Positions 50,867-59,297 of a stretch of 64,000 nt of DNA are shown here, in pieces; positions within the stretch are counted from its first letter, which is position 1, and the number at the start of each line of letters is the position of its first letter. The notes under the pieces were generated by a model. That model searched no databases. It was given only the letters and a program-made list of their open reading frames with translations, and was not told where the DNA came from. This stretch comes from Bacillus sp. CH30_1T (GTDB lineage Bacteria; Bacillota; Bacilli; Bacillales; Bacillaceae_B). The stretch is from NCBI RefSeq assembly GCF_008364765.1, contig NZ_VTUY01000001.1, positions 125,526 through 189,525 of the forward strand, given 5' to 3'. The position numbers and the translations under genes were made by a program.

Positions 50867-51691
50867 ATGCTATTATTCCTAAACTTTTTAAAGAAGAAAA
50901 AAAGTGAATCCAAATCAAATCCAATTAGTACCGCAGCACCAAAACCTAAAAGAACCAATGAACAGCTAGCTTCAAGAAAAGGAGAACTAGGAGAATACAA
51001 AATTGACATCCAACTTGATCAGCTGCCAAAGACTTACCGCCATCTAAGCGACCTTCTAATCCCAAATCCGAAAGCAAAGTCTGGATATTCACAAATTGAT
51101 CATGTGGTGATCACTCCATACGCAATCTTTGTCATTGAGACAAAAAACTATCAGGGTACCATCTATGGCGGGAAGGACCGAAACACCTGGCTGGTCAACG
51201 GGAAGTTCAAAATGATGAACCCTTTTGTACAAAACTACGGGCATATTAAAGCACTCTCTTCATTGATAGATGAGAAGTATCAAGATTTATTTGTTTCCAT
51301 GGTTTCTTTTACAAAACGCTCTACATTTAAAGTAGACCCGGATTACCGTAAAATCGCCTCTAACGAACTGATTGTGTATGACATAGAGTTGTCGGAATTT
51401 ATTCATCGGAAAGAATCGGTGTTGAAGATCCAGCATAAAGAACCTCTTTTAAATGAGAGTGATATCCTGGCCATTTATCAAGCCATCGTAAATGCCAATA
51501 TCCCTGACCTGAGCGTTAGAGAAGAGCATAAACGAGCATTGAATAAATCTGTAAAAAAGACCAGTTCCTCCTCTACATGTGAGGTTTGCGATAAATCTGT
51601 TTCTGATAAGGTTAGGACTTATTGTTTGGCGAATCAGGCCTTTAAAGGGAAGGTTTATTGTTATGAGCATCAGAAGAATGTTGAAAAATAG
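50867..51691 (+). CDS. NERD-domain protein with C-terminal zinc-binding motif
   Basis: 274 residues; the start at 50867 follows AAGGAGAAACTC. The NERD nuclease-related domain is at about 35-150: RKGELGEYKIDIQL, SGYSQIDHVVITPYAIFVIE, TKNYQGTIYGG, with the ETKNY element equivalent to the (D/E)xK of PD-(D/E)XK folds. The C-terminus has CEVCDKSVSDKVRTYCL and CYEHQ, a small Cys/His cluster. NERD proteins are thought to process DNA; no exact role is known. The basic N-terminus is not a clear membrane anchor. Confidence 0.85.
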   Translation: MLLFLNFLKKKKSESKSNPISTAAPKPKRTNEQLASRKGELGEYKIDIQLDQLPKTYRHLSDLLIPNPKAKSGYSQIDHVVITPYAIFVIETKNYQGTIYGGKDRNTWLVNGKFKMMNPFVQNYGHIKALSSLIDEKYQDLFVSMVSFTKRSTFKVDPDYRKIASNELIVYDIELSEFIHRKESVLKIQHKEPLLNESDILAIYQAIVNANIPDLSVREEHKRALNKSVKKTSSSSTCEVCDKSVSDKVRTYCLANQAFKGKVYCYEHQKNVEK

Positions 51692-51879
51692 AAATGCCTT
51701 TATGTAATCTAGCAAGAAAGGGTTCATATGTACCATAGAGACAAAACCAAGGGTCATACCCTCCTCTCTAAATAAGCCTTAAGACCTACATGAAAGTCCA
51801 CCTCAGGCTCATTATCAGCAATGGCTTTACTCTATAAACTTAGTACATACGGTATATATGAATGAGGAGAGTGGCGAAA

Positions 51880-52578
51880 GTGACGAAGAATGTTTATTTG
51901 ATTCATGGTGTAATGGGAACGGGAGAAATGCATTTCAAGGAGCAATTAGGTGCTTTACGTGAGAAATTCACTGTTATTCCAATTGATTTGCCGGGACACG
52001 GTCAGAATAGCCGTGATGCTGATGACCCCTTTTTCGAGCATACACTTGAATGGCTTATAAATGAACTCAGGAAAAGAGAGCCTGGTATCTTAATTGGACT
52101 TTCAATGGGAGCAAGTTTTGCCCTGCATGCAGCAATCAGATATCCTGAATTGACAAAAGGCATTGTCCTGACAGGCTATGCTCCAAGAATCCCCGAAGAA
52201 ATGAACGCAATCATGGAAAGGCAATATCATTTTTTACATAACATCAAAGCAGAAGCGCCTGAAGTAGCGAAAGACTATCTTCTTCACCATGGCCCACGTT
52301 GGGAAACCACGTTACACAGGGTGGTGAAGTGTTTCACTTATCATTATCCGGAAGTATCTGATGACCAAATAAAGAAGTTAACCATCCCTACACTACTCAT
52401 AAATGGCGGAAACGAAAAACATGAAGTGGATGCGGTCCACCATCTATCATCCATGAACAACCTCATCACACCAGGGATCATTCCAAATTGCGGACACTTA
52501 GCAAACATGGAAAACCCTTCAATGTTTAATCGAGTGACCTTAGACTTTATCGACAGTATTTCCGATAGCATTGCCTAG
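51880..52578 (+). CDS. Alpha/beta hydrolase
   Basis: 232 residues from a GTG at 51880 (TKNVYLIHGVMGTGEMHF), which has AGGAG nine bases upstream; an ATG six codons earlier overlaps that site. The HG oxyanion motif, DLPGHGQNS, nucleophile Ser in GLSMGASFALH, Asp in the NGGNE segment and His in NCGHLANME make up a full catalytic triad. Cytoplasmic, no signal. It resembles the small hydrolases around carboxylesterase and MenH; the substrate is unknown. Confidence 0.88.
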   Translation: MTKNVYLIHGVMGTGEMHFKEQLGALREKFTVIPIDLPGHGQNSRDADDPFFEHTLEWLINELRKREPGILIGLSMGASFALHAAIRYPELTKGIVLTGYAPRIPEEMNAIMERQYHFLHNIKAEAPEVAKDYLLHHGPRWETTLHRVVKCFTYHYPEVSDDQIKKLTIPTLLINGGNEKHEVDAVHHLSSMNNLITPGIIPNCGHLANMENPSMFNRVTLDFIDSISDSIA

Positions 52579-52674
52579 TCTCAAAAGATCGAAAGGAAAC
52601 TGAGCCAGAGGGACAGGTACCTTGGCCGTCAGTTCAAAAGATCCACGTGAACTGTACATGAAAGGAGAATTTTC

Positions 52675-52875
52675 ATGGAAGTGAAAAGTATCGGTATTTT
52701 AATATCCAGTCTCTCCGTTCTAACCTATTGCATTGTAAAGGCAATGGAAGAAGCATCCAGATACATCTCCAATGGAACATTTGATTCCATGGGGTGGTAC
52801 ATCTATGGATTGATTGTCATCGTTTTCTTGACTGGAGTATTTTTATTAATCAAAAGGGATGAAAGTAAATCCTAG
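52675..52875 (+). CDS. Small two-helix membrane protein
   Basis: 66 residues: EVKSIGILISSLSVLTYCIV, a short polar loop with Trp, then YGLIVIVFLTGVFLLIKRDE. The ATG at 52675 follows AAAGGAGAATTTTC. Unknown family. A dispersed repeat string (gagccagagggacaggtacc) lies 50 bases upstream at 52604-52623. Confidence 0.65.
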   Translation: MEVKSIGILISSLSVLTYCIVKAMEEASRYISNGTFDSMGWYIYGLIVIVFLTGVFLLIKRDESKS

Positions 52876-52900
52876 ATTTCCTTATTTCGAAAAGGATATG

Positions 52901-52940
52901 GGTACGTATGCTTCAACTTATGAAGTTTCAGGTACGTACC
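52901..52940. terminator. Inverted repeat GGTACGTA between converging genes
   Basis: GGTACGTA at 52901-52908 pairs with TACGTACC at 52933-52940, and CTTCA/TGAAG pair inside. A CGCTTTTCCC tail follows on the plus strand. Probably a bidirectional terminator. Confidence 0.55.
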
Positions 52941-52961
52941 GCGCTTTTCCCTTTCACACTC

Positions 52962-53453
52962 TCAGTTAACTGAAGAAGCCGCTGCCTCATCAGCCTTCAC
53001 ACAATCAATCGCAATAACAAGAGCAATCATCATCGTCTCCATCTCTTCATTCATTACTTTCACCCTGTAGCTGTCGCCCCAAGTGAACCACTCCTTGCCC
53101 ACTTCGCCGACAACTTTGCCATGCTTCAACACCTGAAAATCCATATCCCACCAATTCCCTTGCACTTCAATGCCTGCCGCATCAATCGTATAGCGTGCTT
53201 TTAAAAAGGAGAATTCCTTCTTGATCGTCAGTACTTCTTGACCATTCACCTCAACAAAAAACGTCGGCAAAAAGCTGAAAGTCTTCTTCGTAATAAGAGC
53301 CACTTCATCCCTGCTTGTATTCATAATGGAGAAAGTCTTCGGAACCTTCATAAAGCTGCCCTCCACATAATATTGATCCTTCTCCTCTTGATCCTTTACC
53401 GTGAATTTCCCGCTAAGACTGAATACTTTTTGCTTTATATAAAGCTGCCTCAT
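52962..53453 (-). CDS. LURP-one-related protein, copy A
   Basis: 163 residues from the ATG at 53453 (MRQLYIKQKVFSLSGKF), with GGGAGGCAAAATC upstream. The fold is the Tubby-like LURP-one barrel: FTVKDQEEKDQYYVEGSF, TFFVEVNGQEVLTIKKEFSF, KARYTIDAAGIEVQGNWWDM, and a C-terminal hydrophobic helix (METMMIALVIAIDCVKAD). Relatives such as YxjI of Bacillus subtilis have no known activity. A nearly identical gene lies at 56015, including the upstream bases. Confidence 0.85.
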   Translation of the reverse strand: MRQLYIKQKVFSLSGKFTVKDQEEKDQYYVEGSFMKVPKTFSIMNTSRDEVALITKKTFSFLPTFFVEVNGQEVLTIKKEFSFLKARYTIDAAGIEVQGNWWDMDFQVLKHGKVVGEVGKEWFTWGDSYRVKVMNEEMETMMIALVIAIDCVKADEAAASSVN

Positions 53454-54036
53454 GATTTTGCCTCCCACTCTTGAGTCTTTATTTTATTTACGTTTCAGAT
53501 CGGCATTGGTTCCAAGATTTCGCACTCGCATCATCACTCAGCTATCGGCACCGCTTCCCCTGTCTTAATCTTACAAAGCTGAAACATCTGGAAAACATCG
53601 GGACATCTTTGAAGCTGCCTCATAAAAAAATAGAAGCGCGAGGTTGTCCATATTTATCTCTACTTAATTAATAAAATGACATTCTATCAAACCAGACTAA
53701 GAAGCAAGAGAAACAACATCTTCATTTTTTTCATAATAATAACCAAAGTTTGTCCAAACCAATGTTTACCTTGACCATAACATAATAATAAGAGTGAACT
53801 TTACTATCTTTCAGAAAAAATCTATGAACGGATGGTAATCACAGCTTACTATTACGTTTCTCATTACTCCATTCTGCCTGTGAATAGTACTCCCAGAATA
53901 TTTACTAGCTAGATCGTGATAAGTAACTTCTTACATCATCTACTACAATGATCTTTTTTCATTAGATTTGTTTTGTTTTGAATGATAGACCTCTTAACGA
54001 GTTTTCAATTAATTTTATAAAAGGAGAGGAATAAAC
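53454..54036. other. Intergenic region upstream of the SHAEG-repeat gene
   Basis: No gene seen. The first 60 or so bases match those upstream of the second LURP-one gene (56513 onward) and so belong to the duplicated unit. The remainder is AT-rich and should hold the promoter of the plus-strand gene; AAAGGAGAGGAATAAAC before its ATG is the ribosome binding site. Confidence 0.4.
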
Positions 54037-55581
54037 ATGTCCAATGGATGTAATCAAAATCCTATAGGAACTTGTTCGGAAGCAGAAGGAATTGGCACAG
54101 TCGCCAATGGGTCAGCCTCACATGCAGAAGGAATCAATACAAGAGCTGGGGGAAACGCTTCCCATACAGAAGGTTATATTACCGAAACGACAGCTGATTT
54201 AGCACACGCCGAAGGTGCCTCTACCACAGCCAATGGAGTGGCTTCCCATGCTGAAGGATTCGCCACGACGGCCGGTGGAGCACATTCTCACGCTGAGGGA
54301 AACCAAACAATCGCTAGTGCTCAGGACTCTCACAGTGAGGGGCGGTTCACATCAGCTATCAATTTAGCTGCCCATGCTGAAGGAAACTTGACTATAGCCT
54401 CGGGCATTGCGTCTCATGCCGAGGGAGAAAATACGGTTGCTAGCGGGCTCGTTTCTCATGCAGAAGGACAAGGTACGATGGCTCAAGGAGAATCTTCCCA
54501 TGCAGAAGGCGACCAGACGGAAGCAAACGGAAGAGCTTCTCACGCTGAAGGGAACTTGACAGTGGCTAGCGGCATTTTTGCCCATGCGGAGGGGCAGCGC
54601 ACAGTCGCTTCAGGCGATCTTTCCCATGCTGAAGGAAATCAGACACAGGCAATCGGCCAAAACTCTCATGCAGAAGGCGCTCTTACCATTGCGAGCGGTT
54701 TCACTTCGCACGCGGAGGGAGTGAACACAATTGCCTCCGGATTATTCTCCCATACGGAGGGGCAATCGACGGATGCGAATTTATTGGAGGGCGTTCATAT
54801 CATGGGACAATTCGGCGCGGCAAACGAGCTTCCTTATTCGTGGTACTTGGCTAATGGTACGGATGCTTCGAATCCAGGTTTGGCGGCTAAAATATTAAGC
54901 GACGGTAACGTCAAAATTGATGGCGCCGTCACCACCCCGGCAGCAGACTATGCGGAAATGTTTGAAACGATGGATGGAAATCCGATTGATTTCGGCTACT
55001 TCGTTACATTGGAAGAGGATAAAGTGCGTATAGCGAATGGGCAAGATGACTATATGCTGGGAATTACAAGCGCAAAGCCGGCTTTCTTGGCCAATAGCGG
55101 AGAGCTGCGATGGAAGCATAAGTATGTGACTACTGAATGGGGTGAAATTTTGTACGAAGATGTCTCACTTCCAGCAGTATTTGACTCTGGCGGTAATGTC
55201 ATCTTGCCGCAACGGAGAGAACGCAGACCGAAATTGAACCCTAATTGGGACTCAACTAAGGAATATATTCCACGCTCCCAAAGACCGGAATGGGTGGCGG
55301 TTGGTCTAATGGGGCAACTTCTAGTTCGGGATGATGGCACATGCAAACCGAATAGTTATTGCAAACCAAACAATGAAGGGATTGCAACAGCCTCAGACCA
55401 AGGTTATAGAGTCACGAAACGTATAGGTCAAAATCAAGTCTTGATAGTTGTTCCTCAGCATTATAGAAATCCTAATAAACAGACTGTTGATCAACTAGTA
55501 AAACTAGCAAATTTAAAAGAACAGGGCTACCTTACTGAAAAGGAATTTCAGATTGAAAAGAACAAGCTATTAAACTCTTAA
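54037..55581 (+). CDS. Surface-type protein: SHAEG repeats, peptidase G2 autocleavage domain, SHOCT
   Basis: 514 residues. Residues about 10-250 are some fifteen repeats of a 14-15 residue unit with the core SHAEG and a T(I/V)ASG connector, like the head repeats of YadA-type adhesins and of some phage fibres. Next comes a peptidase G2 (IMC autoproteolytic cleavage) type domain (about 275-480: PAADYAEMFE, GYFVTLEEDKVRIANG, MLGITSAKPAF, RPEWVAVGLMGQLLVRDDGT). The end, VDQLVKLANLKEQGYLTEKE, is a SHOCT domain. No signal peptide is present. Phage tail appendages and some spore-surface proteins have the first two parts; the SHOCT tail is unusual. It lies between two copies of the LURP-one gene. Confidence 0.8.
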   Translation: MSNGCNQNPIGTCSEAEGIGTVANGSASHAEGINTRAGGNASHTEGYITETTADLAHAEGASTTANGVASHAEGFATTAGGAHSHAEGNQTIASAQDSHSEGRFTSAINLAAHAEGNLTIASGIASHAEGENTVASGLVSHAEGQGTMAQGESSHAEGDQTEANGRASHAEGNLTVASGIFAHAEGQRTVASGDLSHAEGNQTQAIGQNSHAEGALTIASGFTSHAEGVNTIASGLFSHTEGQSTDANLLEGVHIMGQFGAANELPYSWYLANGTDASNPGLAAKILSDGNVKIDGAVTTPAADYAEMFETMDGNPIDFGYFVTLEEDKVRIANGQDDYMLGITSAKPAFLANSGELRWKHKYVTTEWGEILYEDVSLPAVFDSGGNVILPQRRERRPKLNPNWDSTKEYIPRSQRPEWVAVGLMGQLLVRDDGTCKPNSYCKPNNEGIATASDQGYRVTKRIGQNQVLIVVPQHYRNPNKQTVDQLVKLANLKEQGYLTEKEFQIEKNKLLNS

Positions 55582-55641
55582 TAATTTTATTTCTTCGTAC
55601 AAGTATAACGATCTAAAATGGTAGAAACATGTATGAATTCT

Positions 55642-55676
55642 AACTCATTCTGGACAGATTTCATCATGAATGAGTT
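55642..55676 (+). terminator. Hairpin after the SHAEG-repeat gene
   Basis: AACTCATT at 55642-55649 pairs with AATGAGTT at 55669-55676, 60 bases after the stop codon. The T-run is poor. Confidence 0.4.
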
Positions 55677-55801
55677 TGACCCCTTTTCATGATTGTGGAA
55701 CTCAAAGGTACCCCTATCCGATTAGTATTTTCTTTGTTTGGTGATGTAAATTTTTTCACCATAACCAATTATTTTGTCCAATCCATTTTAATCTTCTTAA
55801 C

Positions 55802-55882
55802 AAAGAAGGGATTAAAGTTAATCTACATGACGTTAAAAGATCTTATGATTTAATCGTTAGTTTAGGTAGTTCCTGTAGTTCA
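55802..55882 (+). pseudogene. N-terminal fragment of a DUF1796-like (putative cysteine peptidase) gene
   Basis: The frame reads KEGIKVNLHDVKRSYDLIVS followed by LGSSCSS and a stop. YDLIVSLGSSC is the usual opening of DUF1796 proteins, whose Cys is proposed to be catalytic. The rest of the gene is missing. Confidence 0.35.
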
Positions 55883-55949
55883 TAAAATTGAGACGTGCAT
55901 ACAAAAAATAACCAAATTGCCCTTTTTAAATAGCCTACTTTTTCTCTGC

Positions 55950-56014
55950 CTCGGACGGTTCTTATGCTTCCTTTTAATGCAAAAAAAAGCACGAGAACTG
56001 TCCCCGCGCTTCCT
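55950..56014 (-). repeat. Pair of dispersed hairpin repeats acting as terminator of LURP-one copy B
   Basis: Two half-elements (cctcggacggttcttatgct and cacgagaactgtccccgcgc) stand in inverted order around a poly-A stretch. On the minus strand the second one starts at the stop codon of the gene and reads AAGCGCGGGGACAGTTCTCG then TGCTTTTTTTT, a standard intrinsic terminator. Confidence 0.65.
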
Positions 56015-56512
56015 TTAAACCGAAGCTCCAGATGAAGCGGCTGCTTGATCAGCCTTCACACAATCAATGGCAATAACAAGTGCAATCATCATCGTTTCCA
56101 TCTCTTCATTCATTACTTTCACCCTGTAACTGTCGCCCCAAGTGAACCACTCCTTGCCCACTTCGCCTACAACTTCGCCATGCTGCAATACCTGAAAATC
56201 CATATCCCACCAATTCCCCTGCACTTCAATGCCTGCCGCATCAATCGTATAGCGTGCTTTCAGAATGGAGAACTCCTTCTTGATCGTCAATACCTCTTGC
56301 CCATTCACCTCAACAAAAAACTTCGGTAAAAAGCTGAACGTCTTCTTCGTAATCAGCGCTACTTCATCCCTGCTTGTATTCATTATGGAGAAAGTCTTCG
56401 GAACCTTCATAAAGCTTCCCTCCACATAATATCTGTCCTTCTCCTCTTGATCCTTTACCGTGAACTTCCCGCTAAGACTGAATACCTTTTGCTTGATATA
56501 AAGCTGCTTCAT
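56015..56512 (-). CDS. LURP-one-related protein, copy B
   Basis: 165 residues from the ATG at 56512 (MKQLYIKQKVFSLSGKF). It differs from copy A at only about ten positions (for example FLPKFFVEV for FLPTFFVEV and FSILKARY for FSFLKARY) apart from the last few residues. About 60 bases upstream are also nearly the same, so gene and control region were duplicated together. The final residues SSGASV end exactly at a hairpin repeat. Function unknown. Confidence 0.85.
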   Translation of the reverse strand: MKQLYIKQKVFSLSGKFTVKDQEEKDRYYVEGSFMKVPKTFSIMNTSRDEVALITKKTFSFLPKFFVEVNGQEVLTIKKEFSILKARYTIDAAGIEVQGNWWDMDFQVLQHGEVVGEVGKEWFTWGDSYRVKVMNEEMETMMIALVIAIDCVKADQAAASSGASV

Positions 56513-56810
56513 GATTTTGCCTCCCACTCTTAAGTCTTTATTTTATTTACGTTTGAGATGGGATTTGGTTCCATAATGATGCATTCGTTTTTATCATTCT
56601 GCAACCGGCGTTGGTTCTTAGTTATGAAGCTCCCTTGCCAATACCTATCATTCTGAAATACTATCTACTTATAGAGAAGAAAGTAATCGAAAGATAAGTG
56701 AGTTACGGCCTCTTATGATTGAAGGACTGCAGAAAACAGATCTGCGTTATCGTATCGAGCATACCTGCTTTTGCTACCGGATAAATAATTCAGGATAAAG
56801 GACGGATCGA

Positions 56811-56998
56811 ATGGATTTCTTACTTTGGATTACTGTTGGTTTCTTTCTAATCGGATTTACGTACTGGTTTTTATTAATAGAAAGATAGAAAATACGAAAA
56901 ATCGGAGTATCGAATCAATCATTTGGTTGATCGTGGGAACCACGGTATGGGGTTCAGCGAGCATCTTTCTTTTTGTTTGGTGGTTTAATACGATTTAG
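56811..56998 (+). pseudogene. Small two-helix membrane protein, split by a frameshift (or two overlapping mini-proteins)
   Basis: Frame 1: MDFLLWITVGFFLIGFTYWF, then LLIER and a stop at 56886-56888, with AAAGGACGGATCGA before the ATG at 56811. A second frame that overlaps it runs on through KIENTKNRSIESIIWLIVGT and VWGSASIFLFVWWFNTI to a stop at 56998. Joining them near 56880 would give a normal protein of about 62 residues with two membrane helices. Either a frameshift mutation, a programmed shift at the A-rich stretch, or a sequencing error. Confidence 0.5.
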
Positions 56999-57153
56999 TA
57001 AGGTGGGAATACAGTGAAATATATAATCAACATGCATGCCGTGATGGCAAGGAGGAATCCGCTTTGCTTCTATTGAGTCGGAACCGTCACCAGTTAACCC
57101 AAATGAATGCTCATAAAATAGACGGTGCATGCCGGTTTTTTTTCATCAAGAAT

Positions 57154-57185
57154 AGGTAAGCAAGGGAGCACTCCCTCGCTTACCT
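57154..57185. repeat. Near-perfect hairpin AGGTAAGC...GCTTACCT
   Basis: AGGTAAGCAAGGGAG at 57154-57168 pairs with CTCCCTCGCTTACCT at 57171-57185 (one mismatch, two-base loop). It lacks a T-run. Together with the ccaagggacccgtcccctcg string at 57213-57232 it follows the DhaKL gene. Confidence 0.6.
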
Positions 57186-57238
57186 GTCCAATTAAGTAAT
57201 CCATCTAATGAACCAAGGGACCCGTCCCCTCGGCATCT

Positions 57239-58996
57239 TTACCTCAAACTCTCCGAAAGCTCCGTAAATATAACCCCCAGCGCATATGCACCGGCATCCG
57301 GATGACCGAGGCTTCTTTCCCCTACGGTACCGGCACGCCCCATCCGGGCAACGATTTCCTTGGTTTTCTCGGCTCCTTCTACAGCGGCCGCTGCTCCTTT
57401 TTCAAAGGCTGTCTTGAAGTCATCACCGTTTGCGGCACTTTCTGACCAGGAGTCTGCACAAGGGACGAGTGCATCCACGAGGGTTTTGTCGCCGACCTCT
57501 GCTCCTCTGCCGAAGGATCTCTCGCCTGTATCCTGGATTCCCTTCACGGCCGCCTGCAGCATATCAGCGAATTCTTCCACGGTCAGTTCCATTCGATCTT
57601 GAGCCGCTTTTCCTGCAGCCCGGAATGCAGAACCCCATATCGGACCGGAAGCACCACCGCAATATTCCATGATGACCATGGAACTTGCATCTAAAAAGCT
57701 GCCGATTGTGAGATTATCCTGACTCAGGATATCTTTCCATTCCCGTTTCAATTGCTTGAAGCCTTTGGAAACGCTCATTCCGAAATCTCCGTCCCCGGCA
57801 TGTGAATCCAATTCACAGAAAGGTACTTCATTCTTAATGATGATGTCGCTCATTTTATCCACGAGGTATATGATGTTCTCAAGTGTTGCCCTATCATTCT
57901 TGATCACAGCGTTCTCTTCCTGTGTTTCCACCTCAAATGATACCGGTTTCGTTTCCTCATCCTCCTCGAGGTCGATGTATTCAACACCCGGCACTGGTCC
58001 GTCCACTCTGAACGCAGGCGCAAGACTCTCGCTTGACAGCAATGTTTTTAACTCTTCGTCCAGCTTCATCACGGTCAGGGAAACGCCTGCCATATCGATG
58101 CTTGTCATGTAATTGCCGACAAACGCACGGTTAATCGCGAGCTTTTTACCCGATAAGATTCTGGTAACGGCATTGTTGAAAAGGTAGAGTTCTTGCAACG
58201 GCGTGCCTCCAAAGCCGTTTACTAGGATCGCGATTTCGGAAGAATCCCCCTCTTCCATTTTCAGATCCTTCAGAAGGTCGTTCACCATACGCTGTGCCAA
58301 TTCATCAGCGGACGCGATTTTTTCCCGTCTTGTCCCTGGCTCACCGTGAATCCCGACGCCATATTCGATTTCATCATCATCCAATTTGAACGTTGGAGAT
58401 CCGCTGGCTGGGACGGTACAGGATGTCAGTGCGAAGCCTATGCTGCGGACATTTTCAGCCGCCTTCTCCGCCACCGCTTTGACTTCCATCAAGTCCCTGC
58501 CCTCTTCAGCAGCCGCTCCGGCTATTTTATGTACCAACACAGTTCCCGCAACACCGCGGCGTCCCACTGTATAAAGGCTGTCTTCCACGGCAATATCATC
58601 ATCGACTTTGACATATTCCACCGGGATGCCATCTTCTGAAGCCAAGTGAGCCGCATTTTTAAAATTCATGATATCCCCACTGTAATTCTTAATGACGAAC
58701 AAGGCTCCCTTTTTACCGGCCGTCGCTTTAATCGCCTGATAGACCTGGATCTGCGAAGGCGACGCAAACACATCACCGCACACAGCAGCATCGAGCATCC
58801 CTTTCCCCACCAGCCCAGCATGTGCAGGCTCATGTCCGCTTCCCCCGCCGCTGATCAAGGTTACCTTATTTTCATTCAAATCCTTTTTCTTCATGACCTT
58901 ATACTTTTTCATAAACTCGAGCTCCGGATGAGCCATTGCCATCCCATTGCACATTTCAACGACCAGATCTTCAGGTTTGTTCATGACTTTCTTCAT
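57239..58996 (-). CDS. ATP-dependent dihydroxyacetone kinase, DhaK-DhaL fusion
   Basis: 585 residues; the start MKKVMNKPEDLVVEMCNGMA at 58996 follows GGAGGAGTTAATA. DhaK part (1-330): ISGGGSGHEPAHAG phosphate-binding loop and GIHGEPG with the His (near 217) that binds dihydroxyacetone covalently. DhaL part (about 375-585): DSHAGDGDFG with the Asp residues that bind Mg-ATP, and GGASGPIWGSAF. The fused form uses ATP rather than PTS phosphate, as in Citrobacter and eukaryotic kinases. It makes dihydroxyacetone phosphate for glycolysis. Single gene. Confidence 0.95.
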   Translation of the reverse strand: MKKVMNKPEDLVVEMCNGMAMAHPELEFMKKYKVMKKKDLNENKVTLISGGGSGHEPAHAGLVGKGMLDAAVCGDVFASPSQIQVYQAIKATAGKKGALFVIKNYSGDIMNFKNAAHLASEDGIPVEYVKVDDDIAVEDSLYTVGRRGVAGTVLVHKIAGAAAEEGRDLMEVKAVAEKAAENVRSIGFALTSCTVPASGSPTFKLDDDEIEYGVGIHGEPGTRREKIASADELAQRMVNDLLKDLKMEEGDSSEIAILVNGFGGTPLQELYLFNNAVTRILSGKKLAINRAFVGNYMTSIDMAGVSLTVMKLDEELKTLLSSESLAPAFRVDGPVPGVEYIDLEEDEETKPVSFEVETQEENAVIKNDRATLENIIYLVDKMSDIIIKNEVPFCELDSHAGDGDFGMSVSKGFKQLKREWKDILSQDNLTIGSFLDASSMVIMEYCGGASGPIWGSAFRAAGKAAQDRMELTVEEFADMLQAAVKGIQDTGERSFGRGAEVGDKTLVDALVPCADSWSESAANGDDFKTAFEKGAAAAVEGAEKTKEIVARMGRAGTVGERSLGHPDAGAYALGVIFTELSESLR

Positions 58997-59297
58997 TATT
59001 AACTCCTCCTCTAGCTTGTAGTTTCTCAAATTATCTCACTGCCCATATTAAAACGAAAGCATATCATCTTATAGGACGAAATCTGCTACGTTCAATAATT
59101 CTTTCTCTATTCTATAACCGTTTTTGGGGTGATTGAAAACCTGAACGTATGGAAAGGGATCATCTGCTGATTCCTCTTAATGTAAAAAAAAGCACTAGGT
59201 CCGTCCCTGCGCTTTCGTTAGTTTGTACATTATAATAGGAACACCAACAGAAGTAGAGTCGGAACCGTCCTCATTTAACCCCATTGGCTGGCTATAA
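58997..59297. other. Intergenic region with repeat strings
   Basis: No gene. 59171-59220 holds a dispersed hairpin (aaaaaaagcactaggtccgt), and 59255-59280 holds agtcggaaccgtcctcattt, which recurs as agtcggaaccgtcaccagtt at 57077. The repeats lie directly after the pdxH-type gene and may end its transcript. Confidence 0.5.

Noticed and set aside
52962-56512. Composite transposon with the two LURP-one genes as ends
   Set aside because: The repeated unit encodes no transposase and has no terminal inverted repeats; a plain segmental duplication explains it.
21238-59281. Repeated short palindromes as a CRISPR array
   Set aside because: The copies are scattered over 38 kb, differ from each other, lack regular spacing and unique spacers, and no cas gene is present.
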